This document shows, in pieces, positions 8,905-17,847 of a stretch of 38,870 nucleotides of DNA. Source of the DNA: JBBDWZ01 sp050732575 (GTDB lineage: Bacteria; Gemmatimonadota; Gemmatimonadetes; Longimicrobiales; RSA9); assembly GCA_050732575.1 (NCBI GenBank), contig JBOHRF010000019.1:1-38870 (forward strand), given 5' to 3'. The notes under the pieces were generated by a model. That model searched no databases. It saw only the letters and a list, made by a program, of their open reading frames with translations, and was not told the DNA's origin. Positions within the stretch are counted from its first letter, which is position 1. Every line of letters begins with the position of its first letter. Made by a program: the position numbers and the translations under genes.

Positions 8905-8995
8905 CGAGCACGAGCACGGGTACGATCACGATGACGATCCGAGTACGTTCAGCTCATTCGTATCCGAATCGTCATCGTACCCGCGCTAGTGCTCG
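8905..8995. terminator. Bidirectional terminator-like inverted repeat between convergent amidohydrolase genes
   Basis: Left arm 8905-8947 and right arm 8960-8995 are near reverse complements; the left arm carries an extra 6-base CACGAT duplication. Both arms are built of degenerate ACGA-type units. Placement between two convergent stops (8892 and 9004) fits transcription termination in both directions. Confidence 0.6.
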
Positions 8996-9003
8996 ATCGT
9001 TAT

Positions 9004-10596
9004 CTATGATGTCGTAGTTACTCTGCCCGCCGTCCGCTTCTTCTCCTGTTCCACGTACCACTCCGCCTCACGCAGCAACGCCTGGGCATCGTAAACAACG
9101 CCATCCTTGATGGTCCATTTTACGCCACCATGTTTGGCCTGCTGCGCGCGCGGGACAATGCCGTAGAATCCGTAGCCGCGGCCATACAGCACCTTGAAGT
9201 TCTCGATTGGATTGCCATTGACCACAGCCAGGTCAGCCGTACAGCCGACCCGGATACCGCAGTGTTTGTCGAAGCCCAGCACGCGCGCGCCATTGGTCGT
9301 GGCAATGCGGATGATGTCGATGGGATGGATGCCGGCTTCCTGCAACAGCTCCAGCTCCCGAATCAGCGCGATTCCGCCAAACTCACCTTCATCGCTGCCG
9401 GTGGTCAGGATGCCGCCCTTCTGGTGGAATTCGCGCACATACTTCATCCAGATCTGGAAGTTCTGCTTCCAGTTGATCTCATCGGCCGTCTTCCAGTCAT
9501 GATGGTAAGCTCCGTGTACGGTCGAGTCCGGACCCGCCGCCAGCACGGCCGGATGGATCAGCGTCTCACGCCAGGGCGCAGTTACAGCGCGCGCGTAGTC
9601 GCGGTTCTTCTCGTACACGGTCATGGTCGGATCCCAGGACGTGCCGTTCTTGATCATCAGGTCGATGACCGCAGACAACCTGTCCGGATGAGATTCGGCT
9701 TCCTGCCATAGCTTGCCTGCGTAACGGAACCGGTCGACTTCATTCCAGTAGTTGTAGGTCGCGGGAAATCGCTGCGTGCCCTGCAACGCAGCATCGGGAA
9801 TACCATACCAGTGCTCGATGCTGACCACACCCGCATTCGAAGCTACTCGAGCATCGGTCTCACTCACCTTCAGGTCCACCATGGTTGACAGGCCCAGCTT
9901 CTTGCCTTCATCGACAATCGCGGAAAGCACATCCGGATAATGGCCCGGACTCTTGCTGACCTTGATACAATCTGCACCCTGCTGCTTGAACTGCCGCACC
10001 ATGGTCCGCGCTTCGTCCGGTGTATCGCCATCCTTCCACGAACGCAGCGGCAAGGGCCAGCGCTGACACAACACCAAGCGCGGCGCCACCAGCGAGTTCG
10101 CCGCGCTCGCCGCTCGTTGCGACGTCATGGCGCTCAGCCCCGCGCCCGTTCCCGCATCACGGACCGTTGTGATGCCGTGCCCCAGATACAGCCGATACAC
10201 CAGGTCCAACGCCCGCTCGCCCAACTCACCACCATTGCCCGGCAGATGCGCGTGCATCTCGATCAGTCCCGGCAATACGTACATGCCCGTGGCATCCAGC
10301 ACCCGGTCCCCCGTGACCCGCGGGCGACGACCTCCCGCCATATTCACCGGATCCACCGGGACCAGATCCACGATCGTATTGCCTTCGATCACGATGTCGA
10401 CCGGCCCCTCCGGAGGCGTTGAGCGCGGCGAATCAGGTGTTCCGCGCCCGCTCACGATCGTGGCATTGCGGATGACCAACCGGTTCACCTTTTCACCCCG
10501 CGTCGTGCCCAGCGGAATCGGTCCATCAGCAGTCTGCGCCGTCACTCCCCATACCACCGTCAGCGCCAGCAATGCACCCGCCAGGTAGCTTCTCAT
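9004..10596 (-). CDS. Secreted amidohydrolase family protein
   Basis: 530 aa with a Sec signal peptide (MRSYLAGALLALTVVWGVTAQT). Metal motifs: HAH at H115/H117 (GLIEMHAHLPG), K212 in DCIKVSK, H262 in SIEHWYG, and an Asp in TTGSDEGE. The first of the usual barrel His pair appears replaced by Asp (D241 in STMVDLKV); see findings. Otherwise it fits the imidazolonepropionase-like branch, exported to the periplasm. Substrate unknown. It is divergent from the BlaI-type regulator, with 194 bp between, so it is a plausible target of that repressor. Confidence 0.82.
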   Translation of the reverse strand: MRSYLAGALLALTVVWGVTAQTADGPIPLGTTRGEKVNRLVIRNATIVSGRGTPDSPRSTPPEGPVDIVIEGNTIVDLVPVDPVNMAGGRRPRVTGDRVLDATGMYVLPGLIEMHAHLPGNGGELGERALDLVYRLYLGHGITTVRDAGTGAGLSAMTSQRAASAANSLVAPRLVLCQRWPLPLRSWKDGDTPDEARTMVRQFKQQGADCIKVSKSPGHYPDVLSAIVDEGKKLGLSTMVDLKVSETDARVASNAGVVSIEHWYGIPDAALQGTQRFPATYNYWNEVDRFRYAGKLWQEAESHPDRLSAVIDLMIKNGTSWDPTMTVYEKNRDYARAVTAPWRETLIHPAVLAAGPDSTVHGAYHHDWKTADEINWKQNFQIWMKYVREFHQKGGILTTGSDEGEFGGIALIRELELLQEAGIHPIDIIRIATTNGARVLGFDKHCGIRVGCTADLAVVNGNPIENFKVLYGRGYGFYGIVPRAQQAKHGGVKWTIKDGVVYDAQALLREAEWYVEQEKKRTAGRVTTTS

Positions 10597-10790
10597 CTCG
10601 ATGCCGTCCGGTTGAAGAAGACCTCCAAAATAGGTCGGTCGCGCCCGCAGCCGAAACGCGAGTCGCGCCCACCGACCGTCGAGTCAACGATCGCGCGGGG
10701 CCCAACCGGAACCACCACACTTGCGTTTCCCGGCCAGATGCTAATATTTTGGCACCTACCACCGGCACGGACGGGAAGTGAGGCTGCGAC
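10597..10790. promoter_or_regulatory. Divergent intergenic control region (amidohydrolase / BlaI-like)
   Basis: This gap must hold promoters for both directions. Visible elements are an inverted repeat GGTCGGT (10633-10639) / ACCGACC (10671-10677), a direct repeat GTCGCGCCC at 10638 and 10662, and a -10-like TAATAT at 10742-10747 with TTGCGT 15 bases upstream for the rightward gene. No classic BlaI box (TACA-n-TGTA) was seen, so the operator assignment stays open. Confidence 0.3.
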
Positions 10791-11174
10791 ATGCGTCATA
10801 CCGAGGACTTGAGCCGCCGCGAGCGGCAGATCATGGACAGCATATATCGACGGGGTCGGGCGACCGCGGCGGAAGTGCTGGAAGACCTGCCGGACCCACC
10901 CAGTTATTCGGCCGTTCGAACCATGCTTCGGCTGCTGGAAGAGAAGGGCCGTCTTGTGCATGAGCAGGATGGACCTCGATACGTGTATGTGCCGACGGTT
11001 GCCCGGGAGAACGCGCGGGTGAGTGCTTTGCGGCACCTGGTCAGCACATTCTTCAATGGTTCTGCCGAGCAGGCGATGGCGGCATTGCTGGAGCTGTCCG
11101 ATTCCGAACTCGATGCCGATCAGTTGGACCGTTTGCAGCGCATGATCGAGGCGGCGCGCACGGAAGGAAGATGA
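10791..11174 (+). CDS. BlaI/MecI/CopY-family transcriptional repressor
   Basis: 127 aa. The N-terminal winged helix begins LSRRERQIMDSIYRRG and contains ATAAEVLEDLP and YSAVRTMLRLLEEKG, the typical BlaI recognition-helix region, followed by GPRYVYVP (wing). The C-terminal helices (about 85-127) serve dimerisation in this family and hold the segment normally cleaved when the sensor peptidase is activated. Family knowledge: BlaI dimers repress target genes until proteolysed after signalling by an M56 membrane peptidase. The M56 gene starts 4 bp downstream, so the two form an operon and very likely a signalling pair. Targets probably include its own operon. Confidence 0.9.
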   Translation: MRHTEDLSRRERQIMDSIYRRGRATAAEVLEDLPDPPSYSAVRTMLRLLEEKGRLVHEQDGPRYVYVPTVARENARVSALRHLVSTFFNGSAEQAMAALLELSDSELDADQLDRLQRMIEAARTEGR

Positions 11175-11178
11175 GTTT

Positions 11179-14121
11179 ATGAACATGTCAATGGAAACAG
11201 CTCAATGGTTGCCGGCCGTGTTGATGGTGTTGTGGAAGGTGACCGTCATTCTGGGTTGTGCGGCGTTGATGGCGGGTGTGTTGCGGCGTGCCTCGGCGGC
11301 CTTGCGCCATTTGACCTGGGTACTGGCGGTAGCGGGATCACTGTCCGTTCCGATAGGAACCATGGTGCTACCGGAGTGGCGCGTACGGGTTTTGCCGAGT
11401 GCACCCGAGGTCAGCGCGCCGGCCCTTGCGGCCGGGACGAGCGAATCGGTTGCGATTTCCGAGACCGGGGCGATTCCGGATGCAGGGCTACCCAAAGCGC
11501 AGCCGACCGACGCCCCCGTGTCTGTGCGCAGCGCAGCGCAGGCGGTCGACTGGTCGTGGCCGCGAGTTCTGATTGCGATGTGGCTGGCGGGCGCGCTTGC
11601 CATTGGCACGTGGGTGACCTGGGGCGCTCTAGCGGCGAGGCTGCTTGCGCGGCGCGCGCGGGCGATCACAGATCCGGGCTGGCTTTCGGCGCTGGAGGAC
11701 GCACGTAATCAGTTGCGATTGGCGCGGCCGGTTCGGTTGTTGGAGGTGCCATCGTTCATGACGCCCATGACCGCGGGCATGCTGGTCCCATCGATTCTGG
11801 TACCTGCATCGGCACACGAATGGAGCATGAGTCGCCGTCGTGTGGTGCTGCTGCACGAGCTGGCGCACGTCAAGCGTGCTGATGTTCTGACCCAGTGGGT
11901 CGCGCAGATGGCCTGTGCGCTGTACTGGTTTCATCCGCTGGTGTGGTATGCGGCCAGGCGTTTGCGTGTGGAACGGGAGCGCGCCTGCGATGACGCGGTA
12001 GTGAGCGCGGGTGAGCGCGCATCCGAGTATGCAACGCATCTGCTGGAAGTGGCGCGTACTTACCATACGAGCCGGATCATGCAGCCCGCTGCGTTGGCCA
12101 TGGCGCGTTCGTCGCAACTGGAAGGTCGTCTGCTCGCGTTGCTCCGGCCCAATGTTGACCGTGCACGTGTGAGTAGTGGCCGCGTGGCCGCATCAGCGAC
12201 AGCCGCGCTGGCGGCGATCGTGCCCATCTCGGCGCTCTCGCTTGCGCCGCGTAGCGATCTGAGCGCACCTGTGCAGCAATCTGCGCAGGTCATTGCGCAT
12301 CCACAGCCCAGCGTGCCCTTGACACAGCGCTGGGACTGGGCATTGCGTGAGGCCGCGCAGCGTTCCGGCCGGCGCGGCTTTTGGGTGGCCTACAGCATCC
12401 GCCGGGTCGAGCGTGGTGGCGCAGCGATCGTGGGCGGCAGTGGTGGCTACAATACAGACGAGTTCAGGCTCGATCCACTGCAAACTCAGTTGTTCGGCAC
12501 ACGTCCGCAGCAAGTAGATCGCACGCGTACGCTGAATCTCTCGCGACCCATTGCCGTGCTGTTCCGTTTTGAGCGCGGCGCTCGAGATGTTTCTGATGCC
12601 GTGCAGTTGCGTCAACAGTCCTTGCATGTGGGTATAGACCTGCAAAACCTGCCGGTCTTCTGGCTGGGTGATGCATCGGACCAGCAAAGCATTGCCTGGC
12701 TGGAGCGTCAATTCAGAACCACTTCGTCGGACTGGTTGCGCGACGAGCTGGTCGAGGTGATTGGCTTGCATCAGAGCGCGGAGCTGGCGGTACCGGTCCT
12801 GGCGCGTGTGCTGGAGGAGTCCGACCCCGAACTGCGCGCGCAAGCTGCGGAAGCACTGGGCGATCAGGGCTCACCCGAAGCCGTACGCATCCTGCGCCAG
12901 GTCATCCAGTCGGATCCGTCCTCGGCAGTGCGGCGCGAGGCGGCGGAGGCGATCGGACAGTCCCAAACGGTCGAGGCCACGCGCACACTGCTCGATGTTG
13001 CCCGCAATGATGACGACGATTCGATTCGCCAACAGGCTGCAGAGGCGCTCGGCAACCAGGGCACTGACTCCGCGCTCGAGGCGCTCGAGCAGCTGCTTTT
13101 CGAGACCGATGACGAACACGTGCAGCAGCAGGCCGCTGAATCGCTGGGTGAGCTGGGCGAGCGCGGCTTCGAACTGCTCAAGCGCGTCGCACTCACGCAC
13201 CCGGCCTGGCACGTGCGCGCGGAAGCCGCCGAAACCATGGCCGATCTGCCCGCCGGTCTGGTATTGCCCACGCTCGAGAAACTCATTTACAACGAAGCGG
13301 ACCGCCGCGTGCTGGACGATGCCGTGGAAGCCGTTGGGGATCTGGGCCGTGTCGGCCGCCCACTCCTGCTCAAACTGATGCGCGACCACCCGCGCGCATC
13401 GGTGCGCGCAAAGGCTGACGAAGTGTTGGAGGATGGTGGGTCAGATTCGCGATCCCCTTCGCCGTCTCCATCGCCGTCGCCCTCGCCCTCGCCCTCACCG
13501 TCGCCATCGCCATCGCCATCGCCATCGCCTTCGGGCGATCAGGAGGAGGGTGACCCCACAGGTGAGCAGGTGCGCGTGCGCATCGACGAAAGCCAGCTCA
13601 TCAGTGATGCCGAAGCACGCCGATCAGCGGATGCCGCGGTGATCCTGACGCTGCGTGCCAACCTCGATCACGTAAAGAAACACGGCGCCGATCTGGTGCG
13701 CGAACGGTCGGTATGGGCGCTCTCGCTGGTGCAGGATGGTGAAATTGTCCGTCCGCTCATGGTGGCGTTGCGCGATCGCGACTGGCGTGTGCGCGCTTAT
13801 GCCGCCTGGGCGCTCATGGCGGCAAAGGATGAGCGGGCCCGCAACGCACTGCTGTATGCCGGCCAGGACTCGCATTGGCGCGTGCGCATGCACGCAACGT
13901 ATGCATTAGGCGCATTGCCAGGCGCAGACGATCGCGTAACCGACGCGGTCGTGCAGAATTTGTCCGACGAATATTGGCAGGTACGCACGGCGGCCGCGGC
14001 AAACCTGACTGTAGATAGTGGATCGAATGCGAATGCAGCTTTGCGCAGGGCAACAAAGGACTCGCACCCAATCGTGCGTGGGGCCGCATTGGAGGCGCTG
14101 CGCCGGCGTGCGGAACGTTGA
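11179..14121 (+). CDS. M56 (BlaR1-like) membrane peptidase fused to HEAT repeats
   Basis: 980 aa, much longer than BlaR1 (about 600). N-terminal hydrophobic spans (about 11-65 and 128-150) lead to the M56 metalloprotease core with HELAH at 226-230 and an ERERACDD segment near 265-272, followed by a span at about 333-350. The extracytoplasmic part then differs from BlaR1: no penicillin-binding SxxK domain is seen. Instead there are HEAT/PBS-lyase-like repeats (about 515-750, recurring AAEALGDQG-type motifs), a Ser-Pro linker (759-785) and a second HEAT block to the C-terminus. Inference: a sensor that detects a protein ligand rather than a beta-lactam and triggers proteolysis of the upstream BlaI-like repressor. 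Confidence 0.85.
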   Translation: MNMSMETAQWLPAVLMVLWKVTVILGCAALMAGVLRRASAALRHLTWVLAVAGSLSVPIGTMVLPEWRVRVLPSAPEVSAPALAAGTSESVAISETGAIPDAGLPKAQPTDAPVSVRSAAQAVDWSWPRVLIAMWLAGALAIGTWVTWGALAARLLARRARAITDPGWLSALEDARNQLRLARPVRLLEVPSFMTPMTAGMLVPSILVPASAHEWSMSRRRVVLLHELAHVKRADVLTQWVAQMACALYWFHPLVWYAARRLRVERERACDDAVVSAGERASEYATHLLEVARTYHTSRIMQPAALAMARSSQLEGRLLALLRPNVDRARVSSGRVAASATAALAAIVPISALSLAPRSDLSAPVQQSAQVIAHPQPSVPLTQRWDWALREAAQRSGRRGFWVAYSIRRVERGGAAIVGGSGGYNTDEFRLDPLQTQLFGTRPQQVDRTRTLNLSRPIAVLFRFERGARDVSDAVQLRQQSLHVGIDLQNLPVFWLGDASDQQSIAWLERQFRTTSSDWLRDELVEVIGLHQSAELAVPVLARVLEESDPELRAQAAEALGDQGSPEAVRILRQVIQSDPSSAVRREAAEAIGQSQTVEATRTLLDVARNDDDDSIRQQAAEALGNQGTDSALEALEQLLFETDDEHVQQQAAESLGELGERGFELLKRVALTHPAWHVRAEAAETMADLPAGLVLPTLEKLIYNEADRRVLDDAVEAVGDLGRVGRPLLLKLMRDHPRASVRAKADEVLEDGGSDSRSPSPSPSPSPSPSPSPSPSPSPSPSPSGDQEEGDPTGEQVRVRIDESQLISDAEARRSADAAVILTLRANLDHVKKHGADLVRERSVWALSLVQDGEIVRPLMVALRDRDWRVRAYAAWALMAAKDERARNALLYAGQDSHWRVRMHATYALGALPGADDRVTDAVVQNLSDEYWQVRTAAAANLTVDSGSNANAALRRATKDSHPIVRGAALEALRRRAER
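13453..13533 (+). repeat. In-frame hexanucleotide array encoding a Ser-Pro linker
   Basis: About 13 copies of a TCGCCN hexamer (third codon positions vary among A, C, G and T) encode alternating Ser-Pro at residues 759-785, between two HEAT blocks of the M56 protein. Related short hexamer runs encode ASPSPSPF near 28568 and Ala-Leu or Ala-Val signal-peptide cores near 27200 and 31450. Confidence 0.85.
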
Positions 14122-14143
14122 AGAGGAGTGGCGGCCCTGCGCG

Positions 14144-16456
14144 TCAATCAGCCGCCATTTGCTCTTTGACCGAGAATCCAATGCGTTTGGGTCCGCGCGG
14201 GCTTTCGCTCTTGAGTGTGCGATAGAGTTCTTCGTACTCTTCTTCCATCTCGGGCGTCACCGAGGCATGCGTTTCTTTGAGTGCTTCTTCGAAGAAGCGC
14301 TTGGTGACGACACCGGCTCCCACGTCTTCACGTAAGGCCTGCAGGCCGGCGCGCCGCACCAGGTCCTCGAGATCGGCCCCGGTGTATCCTTCGGTCCGGT
14401 CGGCCAACTCGTCCAGATTGACATCATCACCCAGCGGCATGCGGCCAGTGTGGATCTTCAGGATGTGCAGCCGGCCATCTTTCTCAGGCACGGGCACGTA
14501 GACCAGGTCATCAAAACGGCCTGGGCGCATGAGAGCGGGATCGAGAAGCGCGGGCCGATTGGTGGCCGCAATAACCACCACGTGCTGCAGCTCCTCGAGT
14601 CCATCCATTTCGGCCAGCAGCGTATTGACCACGCGTTCGGTAACCGCAGGCTCGCCCAATCCGCCGCCCCGCGCGGGCGCCAGCGAATCGAGCTCATCCA
14701 GGAAGATCACTGTGGGCGCCACCTGGCGCGCCCGCTGGAACAGCCGGGAAATCTGTTGCTCCGATTCGCCGTACCATTTGGAGAGCAAGTCTGATGACTT
14801 GGCAGCAATGAAGTTGGCTTCGGCCTCTCGAGCCACGGCCTTGGCGAGGAGTGTTTTGCCGGTGCCGGGCGGGCCGAACAGCAGGAACCCTTTGGCCGGT
14901 CGGATGCCGAGTCGTGTGAACGCTTCGGGATGCCTGAGTGGCAACTCAATGCCTTCGCGCAACTCGCGCTTGGCATCCTCCAGCCCGCCAATGTCGCCCC
15001 AGCCAACACTGGGCGCTTCGATCATGATTTCGCGCAGTGCGGATGGCTGTACGCGCTTCAAGGCGTTCAGGAAGTCGTCTCGTGTGACACGAATGGGCGC
15101 AAGCTTGTCCGCTGGTATCTCGCCCGGCGCTTCCAGGTTGAGCTCGGGCAGCAAGCGACGCAACGTCTCCATGGCAGCTTCGCGCGCCAGTGCGCCCAGG
15201 TCTGCGCCCACAAAGCCAAACGTCACTTTGGCCAACTCTTGCAAGTCTACACTCTCGGCCAGCGGCATGCCCCGCGTGTGAATGCCAAGCACCTCCTGAC
15301 GACCGGTAACGTCGGGCACGCCGAGCACGATCTCGCGGTCGAAGCGGCCCGGCCGGCGCAGCGCCTCATCCAGCGCATCGACCCGGTTGGTGGCGCCAAT
15401 CACAATCACGTTCTGGCGCGGCTCCAGGCCGTCCATCAACGTCAACAGCTGCGCCACCACACGCCGTTCCACTTCGCCGTTCACATCCTGACGTTTGGGC
15501 GCAATCGAATCGATTTCATCGATAAAAATGATGGACGGCGCTTGCTGCTGTGCCTGCTGGAAGATGTCACGCAGCCGCTGCTCTGATTCGCCGTAGAAGC
15601 GGCCCATGATCTCCGGACCCGCAATGTGAAAGAAGCGCGTGTCCGCTTCGTTGGCTACGGCGCGGGCCAACAGCGTCTTGCCCGTACCCGGTGGGCCGTG
15701 CAGCAATACGCCTTTGGGTGGATCAATGCCCAATCGCTGAAACAGCTCGGGGTGTTTGAGCGGCAGCTCGATCAGCTCGCGGACCTGGTGAATCGTTTCG
15801 CCCAGCCCGCCTACGTCATCGTAGGTGACATCGACCCGGCGCAACTCCTCCATCTCGACGTATTCCGGGAGCAACTCGATCTCCGTGTCCTGTGCAACCT
15901 GGACCACGCCACGCGGCTGGGTCGAGATGACACGCAGCCGGATCTCCTGCAAGCCAAACGCGGGCTGATCGAAAAACATGCGGAACAGGTCTTCGGGAAT
16001 ACCACCAGGCGCATTCGCACTGCCGATCTGTGTGCGCTGGTAGATCGAAGTCGAAATGACGTCACCGGCTACCAGTGGCCGCGAAAAGAGTGTGCGGCGC
16101 AGCATGTCGCCCGAGCCGACCAGGCGCAGGTTCTTCTGCGCGGGCGCAAGCTGAACGCGCCGGGCCGGTTTCACATCGGCCGTGCGAACTTCCACTACAT
16201 CACCAATGCTGACGCCGGCATTGCCGCGCTGCAGCCCATCTAACCGGATCACATCCAGGCCTTCGTCCTCCGGATACGGCGAAAGCGCAATAGCCGCAGT
16301 GCTGCGCTTGCCCACGATCTCGATGACCTGGCCTTCACGCACGCCCACTGCTTCCAGGCCCCGGCGCGAGATGCGGGCCGTTCCCGTGCCAACGTCCTGC
16401 GGCTTGGCACCGGCAACCTGCAGTTTGGCGCCTCGTACCTGCTCCTGTTCAGCCAT
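14144..16456 (-). CDS. CDC48/VCP-type AAA+ ATPase
   Basis: 770 aa from the ATG at 16456, which has an AGGA seven bases upstream; a TTG five codons earlier is less likely. An N-domain of double-psi barrel type (about 10-195, with AKPQDVG and SRRGLEAVGVREGQVIEI) is followed by two AAA modules: D1 Walker A GPPGTGKT at 254-261 and Walker B FIDEID at 311-316, and D2 Walker A at 528-535 with FLDELDSLAPARG downstream. Arg-finger-like motifs (RRPGRFD, MRPGRFD) are present in both. Family knowledge: a hexameric unfoldase/segregase of the cytoplasm; bacterial copies are found in a limited set of phyla. It is convergent with the M56 gene (22 bp apart). Confidence 0.95.
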   Translation of the reverse strand: MAEQEQVRGAKLQVAGAKPQDVGTGTARISRRGLEAVGVREGQVIEIVGKRSTAAIALSPYPEDEGLDVIRLDGLQRGNAGVSIGDVVEVRTADVKPARRVQLAPAQKNLRLVGSGDMLRRTLFSRPLVAGDVISTSIYQRTQIGSANAPGGIPEDLFRMFFDQPAFGLQEIRLRVISTQPRGVVQVAQDTEIELLPEYVEMEELRRVDVTYDDVGGLGETIHQVRELIELPLKHPELFQRLGIDPPKGVLLHGPPGTGKTLLARAVANEADTRFFHIAGPEIMGRFYGESEQRLRDIFQQAQQQAPSIIFIDEIDSIAPKRQDVNGEVERRVVAQLLTLMDGLEPRQNVIVIGATNRVDALDEALRRPGRFDREIVLGVPDVTGRQEVLGIHTRGMPLAESVDLQELAKVTFGFVGADLGALAREAAMETLRRLLPELNLEAPGEIPADKLAPIRVTRDDFLNALKRVQPSALREIMIEAPSVGWGDIGGLEDAKRELREGIELPLRHPEAFTRLGIRPAKGFLLFGPPGTGKTLLAKAVAREAEANFIAAKSSDLLSKWYGESEQQISRLFQRARQVAPTVIFLDELDSLAPARGGGLGEPAVTERVVNTLLAEMDGLEELQHVVVIAATNRPALLDPALMRPGRFDDLVYVPVPEKDGRLHILKIHTGRMPLGDDVNLDELADRTEGYTGADLEDLVRRAGLQALREDVGAGVVTKRFFEEALKETHASVTPEMEEEYEELYRTLKSESPRGPKRIGFSVKEQMAAD

Positions 16457-16591
16457 GCGATTTTCCTGCAACCTGCGCGAGTGGCAATCGTCCGCATCTG
16501 CTCAAATGGCAAGAGACGCGCCCATGTCGGCTCTCCCTGTTCTCCGGGTTTTTCTAAGTGTGGCCTGACTCTCGCAATGTAGAGTCTCGAT

Positions 16592-17419
16592 ATGCCTGGT
16601 GGATTAGCCGATACGGTAGCCGTGGTCACCGGCGGTGGGCGCGGTCTGGGCCGCGCATTCGCGGTGGCTCTCGCGCATCACGGCGCTTGCGTCGCAGTTG
16701 TAGCACGCTCACGCGATCAGCTTGCGGAAACGGTCCAGCAGGTAAAACGTGCGGGCGGCGTGGCTCACGCTTTCATGGCCGATGTTGCCGACCGTGCGTC
16801 CACCGAGCAAACACTCGCCGACATACGCGCCCAGCTCGGACCCGTCGATCTGTTGGTCAACAATGCAGGCGTGGAATCACCCGTTGGACCGCTGGTACAG
16901 ACCGATGCCGATGATTGGTGGCGCGCGCACGAAGTGAATTTGCGTGGACCCATGCTCTGGGCCCGCGTGGTGCTGCCCGCCATGATCGAACGACGGCGCG
17001 GCCGCATCATCAACGTGGCCAGTGGCGCAGGCGCCATTGCCATCCCCTTCATGTCCGCTTACGTCACCAGCAAAACCGCTCTCATCAAGTTCACTGAAGT
17101 GCTGGCTCAGGAAGTAAAGGCACACGGTGTTCGCATCTTCGCCATCGAGCCTGGCACCATACGCTCGGCCATGGCCATGTACGCGCTGGAGTCACCCGCC
17201 GGACGCCGCTGGATTCCCTGGTATCGCAATATCTTCGATGCACAGGAAGACGTGCAGCCGGAATACTCCGCAGAATTGATTGTACGCATAGCACGCGGCG
17301 ATGCCGATCGACTGACCGGCCGCTTCATCTCGCGTGATGATGACCTGGATCACATCCTCCGCCAGGCCGAAAAAGCCATTGAAAACGAGTGGGGTGTGTT
17401 GCGAGTAAGAGGAAAATAG
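16592..17419 (+). CDS. Short-chain dehydrogenase/reductase (SDR)
   Basis: 275 aa. Cofactor motif TGGGRGLG at residues 13-20, NNAG at 90-93, catalytic S144 (NVASGAG), Y157 and K161 (YVTSK), and PGTI after the active site: a complete classical SDR. An Arg at position 17 of the glycine motif (GGGRG) and RSR at 39-41 suggest a preference for NADP(H), which is inference. Cytoplasmic, substrate unknown. There is no Shine-Dalgarno; TAGAGT (16580-16585) lies six bases before the ATG, so the mRNA may be leaderless. It is divergent from the CDC48-like gene. Confidence 0.9.
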   Translation: MPGGLADTVAVVTGGGRGLGRAFAVALAHHGACVAVVARSRDQLAETVQQVKRAGGVAHAFMADVADRASTEQTLADIRAQLGPVDLLVNNAGVESPVGPLVQTDADDWWRAHEVNLRGPMLWARVVLPAMIERRRGRIINVASGAGAIAIPFMSAYVTSKTALIKFTEVLAQEVKAHGVRIFAIEPGTIRSAMAMYALESPAGRRWIPWYRNIFDAQEDVQPEYSAELIVRIARGDADRLTGRFISRDDDLDHILRQAEKAIENEWGVLRVRGK

Positions 17420-17429
17420 CCCGAGCTTT

Positions 17430-17665
17430 CCGGAACAGCGACTACGGAACTGCAACTTCGGAACTGCAACTTCGGAACTGCGACTTCGGAACGGCAACGG
17501 CGGAGAAACCGGGAGAGCCCGGGCGCGCCTTACCCGAGCCGTTACGCAGTTGAAGTCCCGAAGTGCAGTTCCGACGTTGAAGTTCCGAAGTCACAGTTCC
17601 GCAGTTGGAGTTCCGCCTTTTGCCGTTCCGTCTTTGCAGTTCCGACTTTTGCCGTCCCGCCTCTT
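17430..17665. repeat. Large inverted array of 14-bp degenerate repeats in a convergent gap
   Basis: The gap 17420-17847 separates the convergent SDR and Yip1 genes. The left half (17430-17496) holds four tandem units of the type ACTTCGGAACTGCA. The right half (17549-17665) holds the same unit inverted and more degenerate (GCAGTTCCGAAGT-like). The arms can pair over a long stretch, with a GC-rich spacer of about 50 bases between. It is probably a bidirectional transcription barrier by position, but it is far longer than a normal terminator. From 17666 to 17847 I see no supported feature. Confidence 0.75.
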
Positions 17666-17847
17666 ATTCACAAACTGTTATCGTGATGAATGCATTGCGG
17701 CGCCGGTTTCCATTGTTGCGACAAGTGTGAGCCGTTGCTGTGTGTAATGCCGGCCCACTCGCCACTGGAAGAGACCGAGTCGGTCAGCGCTTCCAGACGC
17801 GTGGCCTGCCCGCCTCGCCAGTTCTGCCCGATGATGGCGGCCACGAT

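Noticed and set aside
14529..15281. 250-codon plus-strand open frame
   Set aside because: Opposite strand of the CDC48-like gene, Ser/Arg-rich shadow translation.
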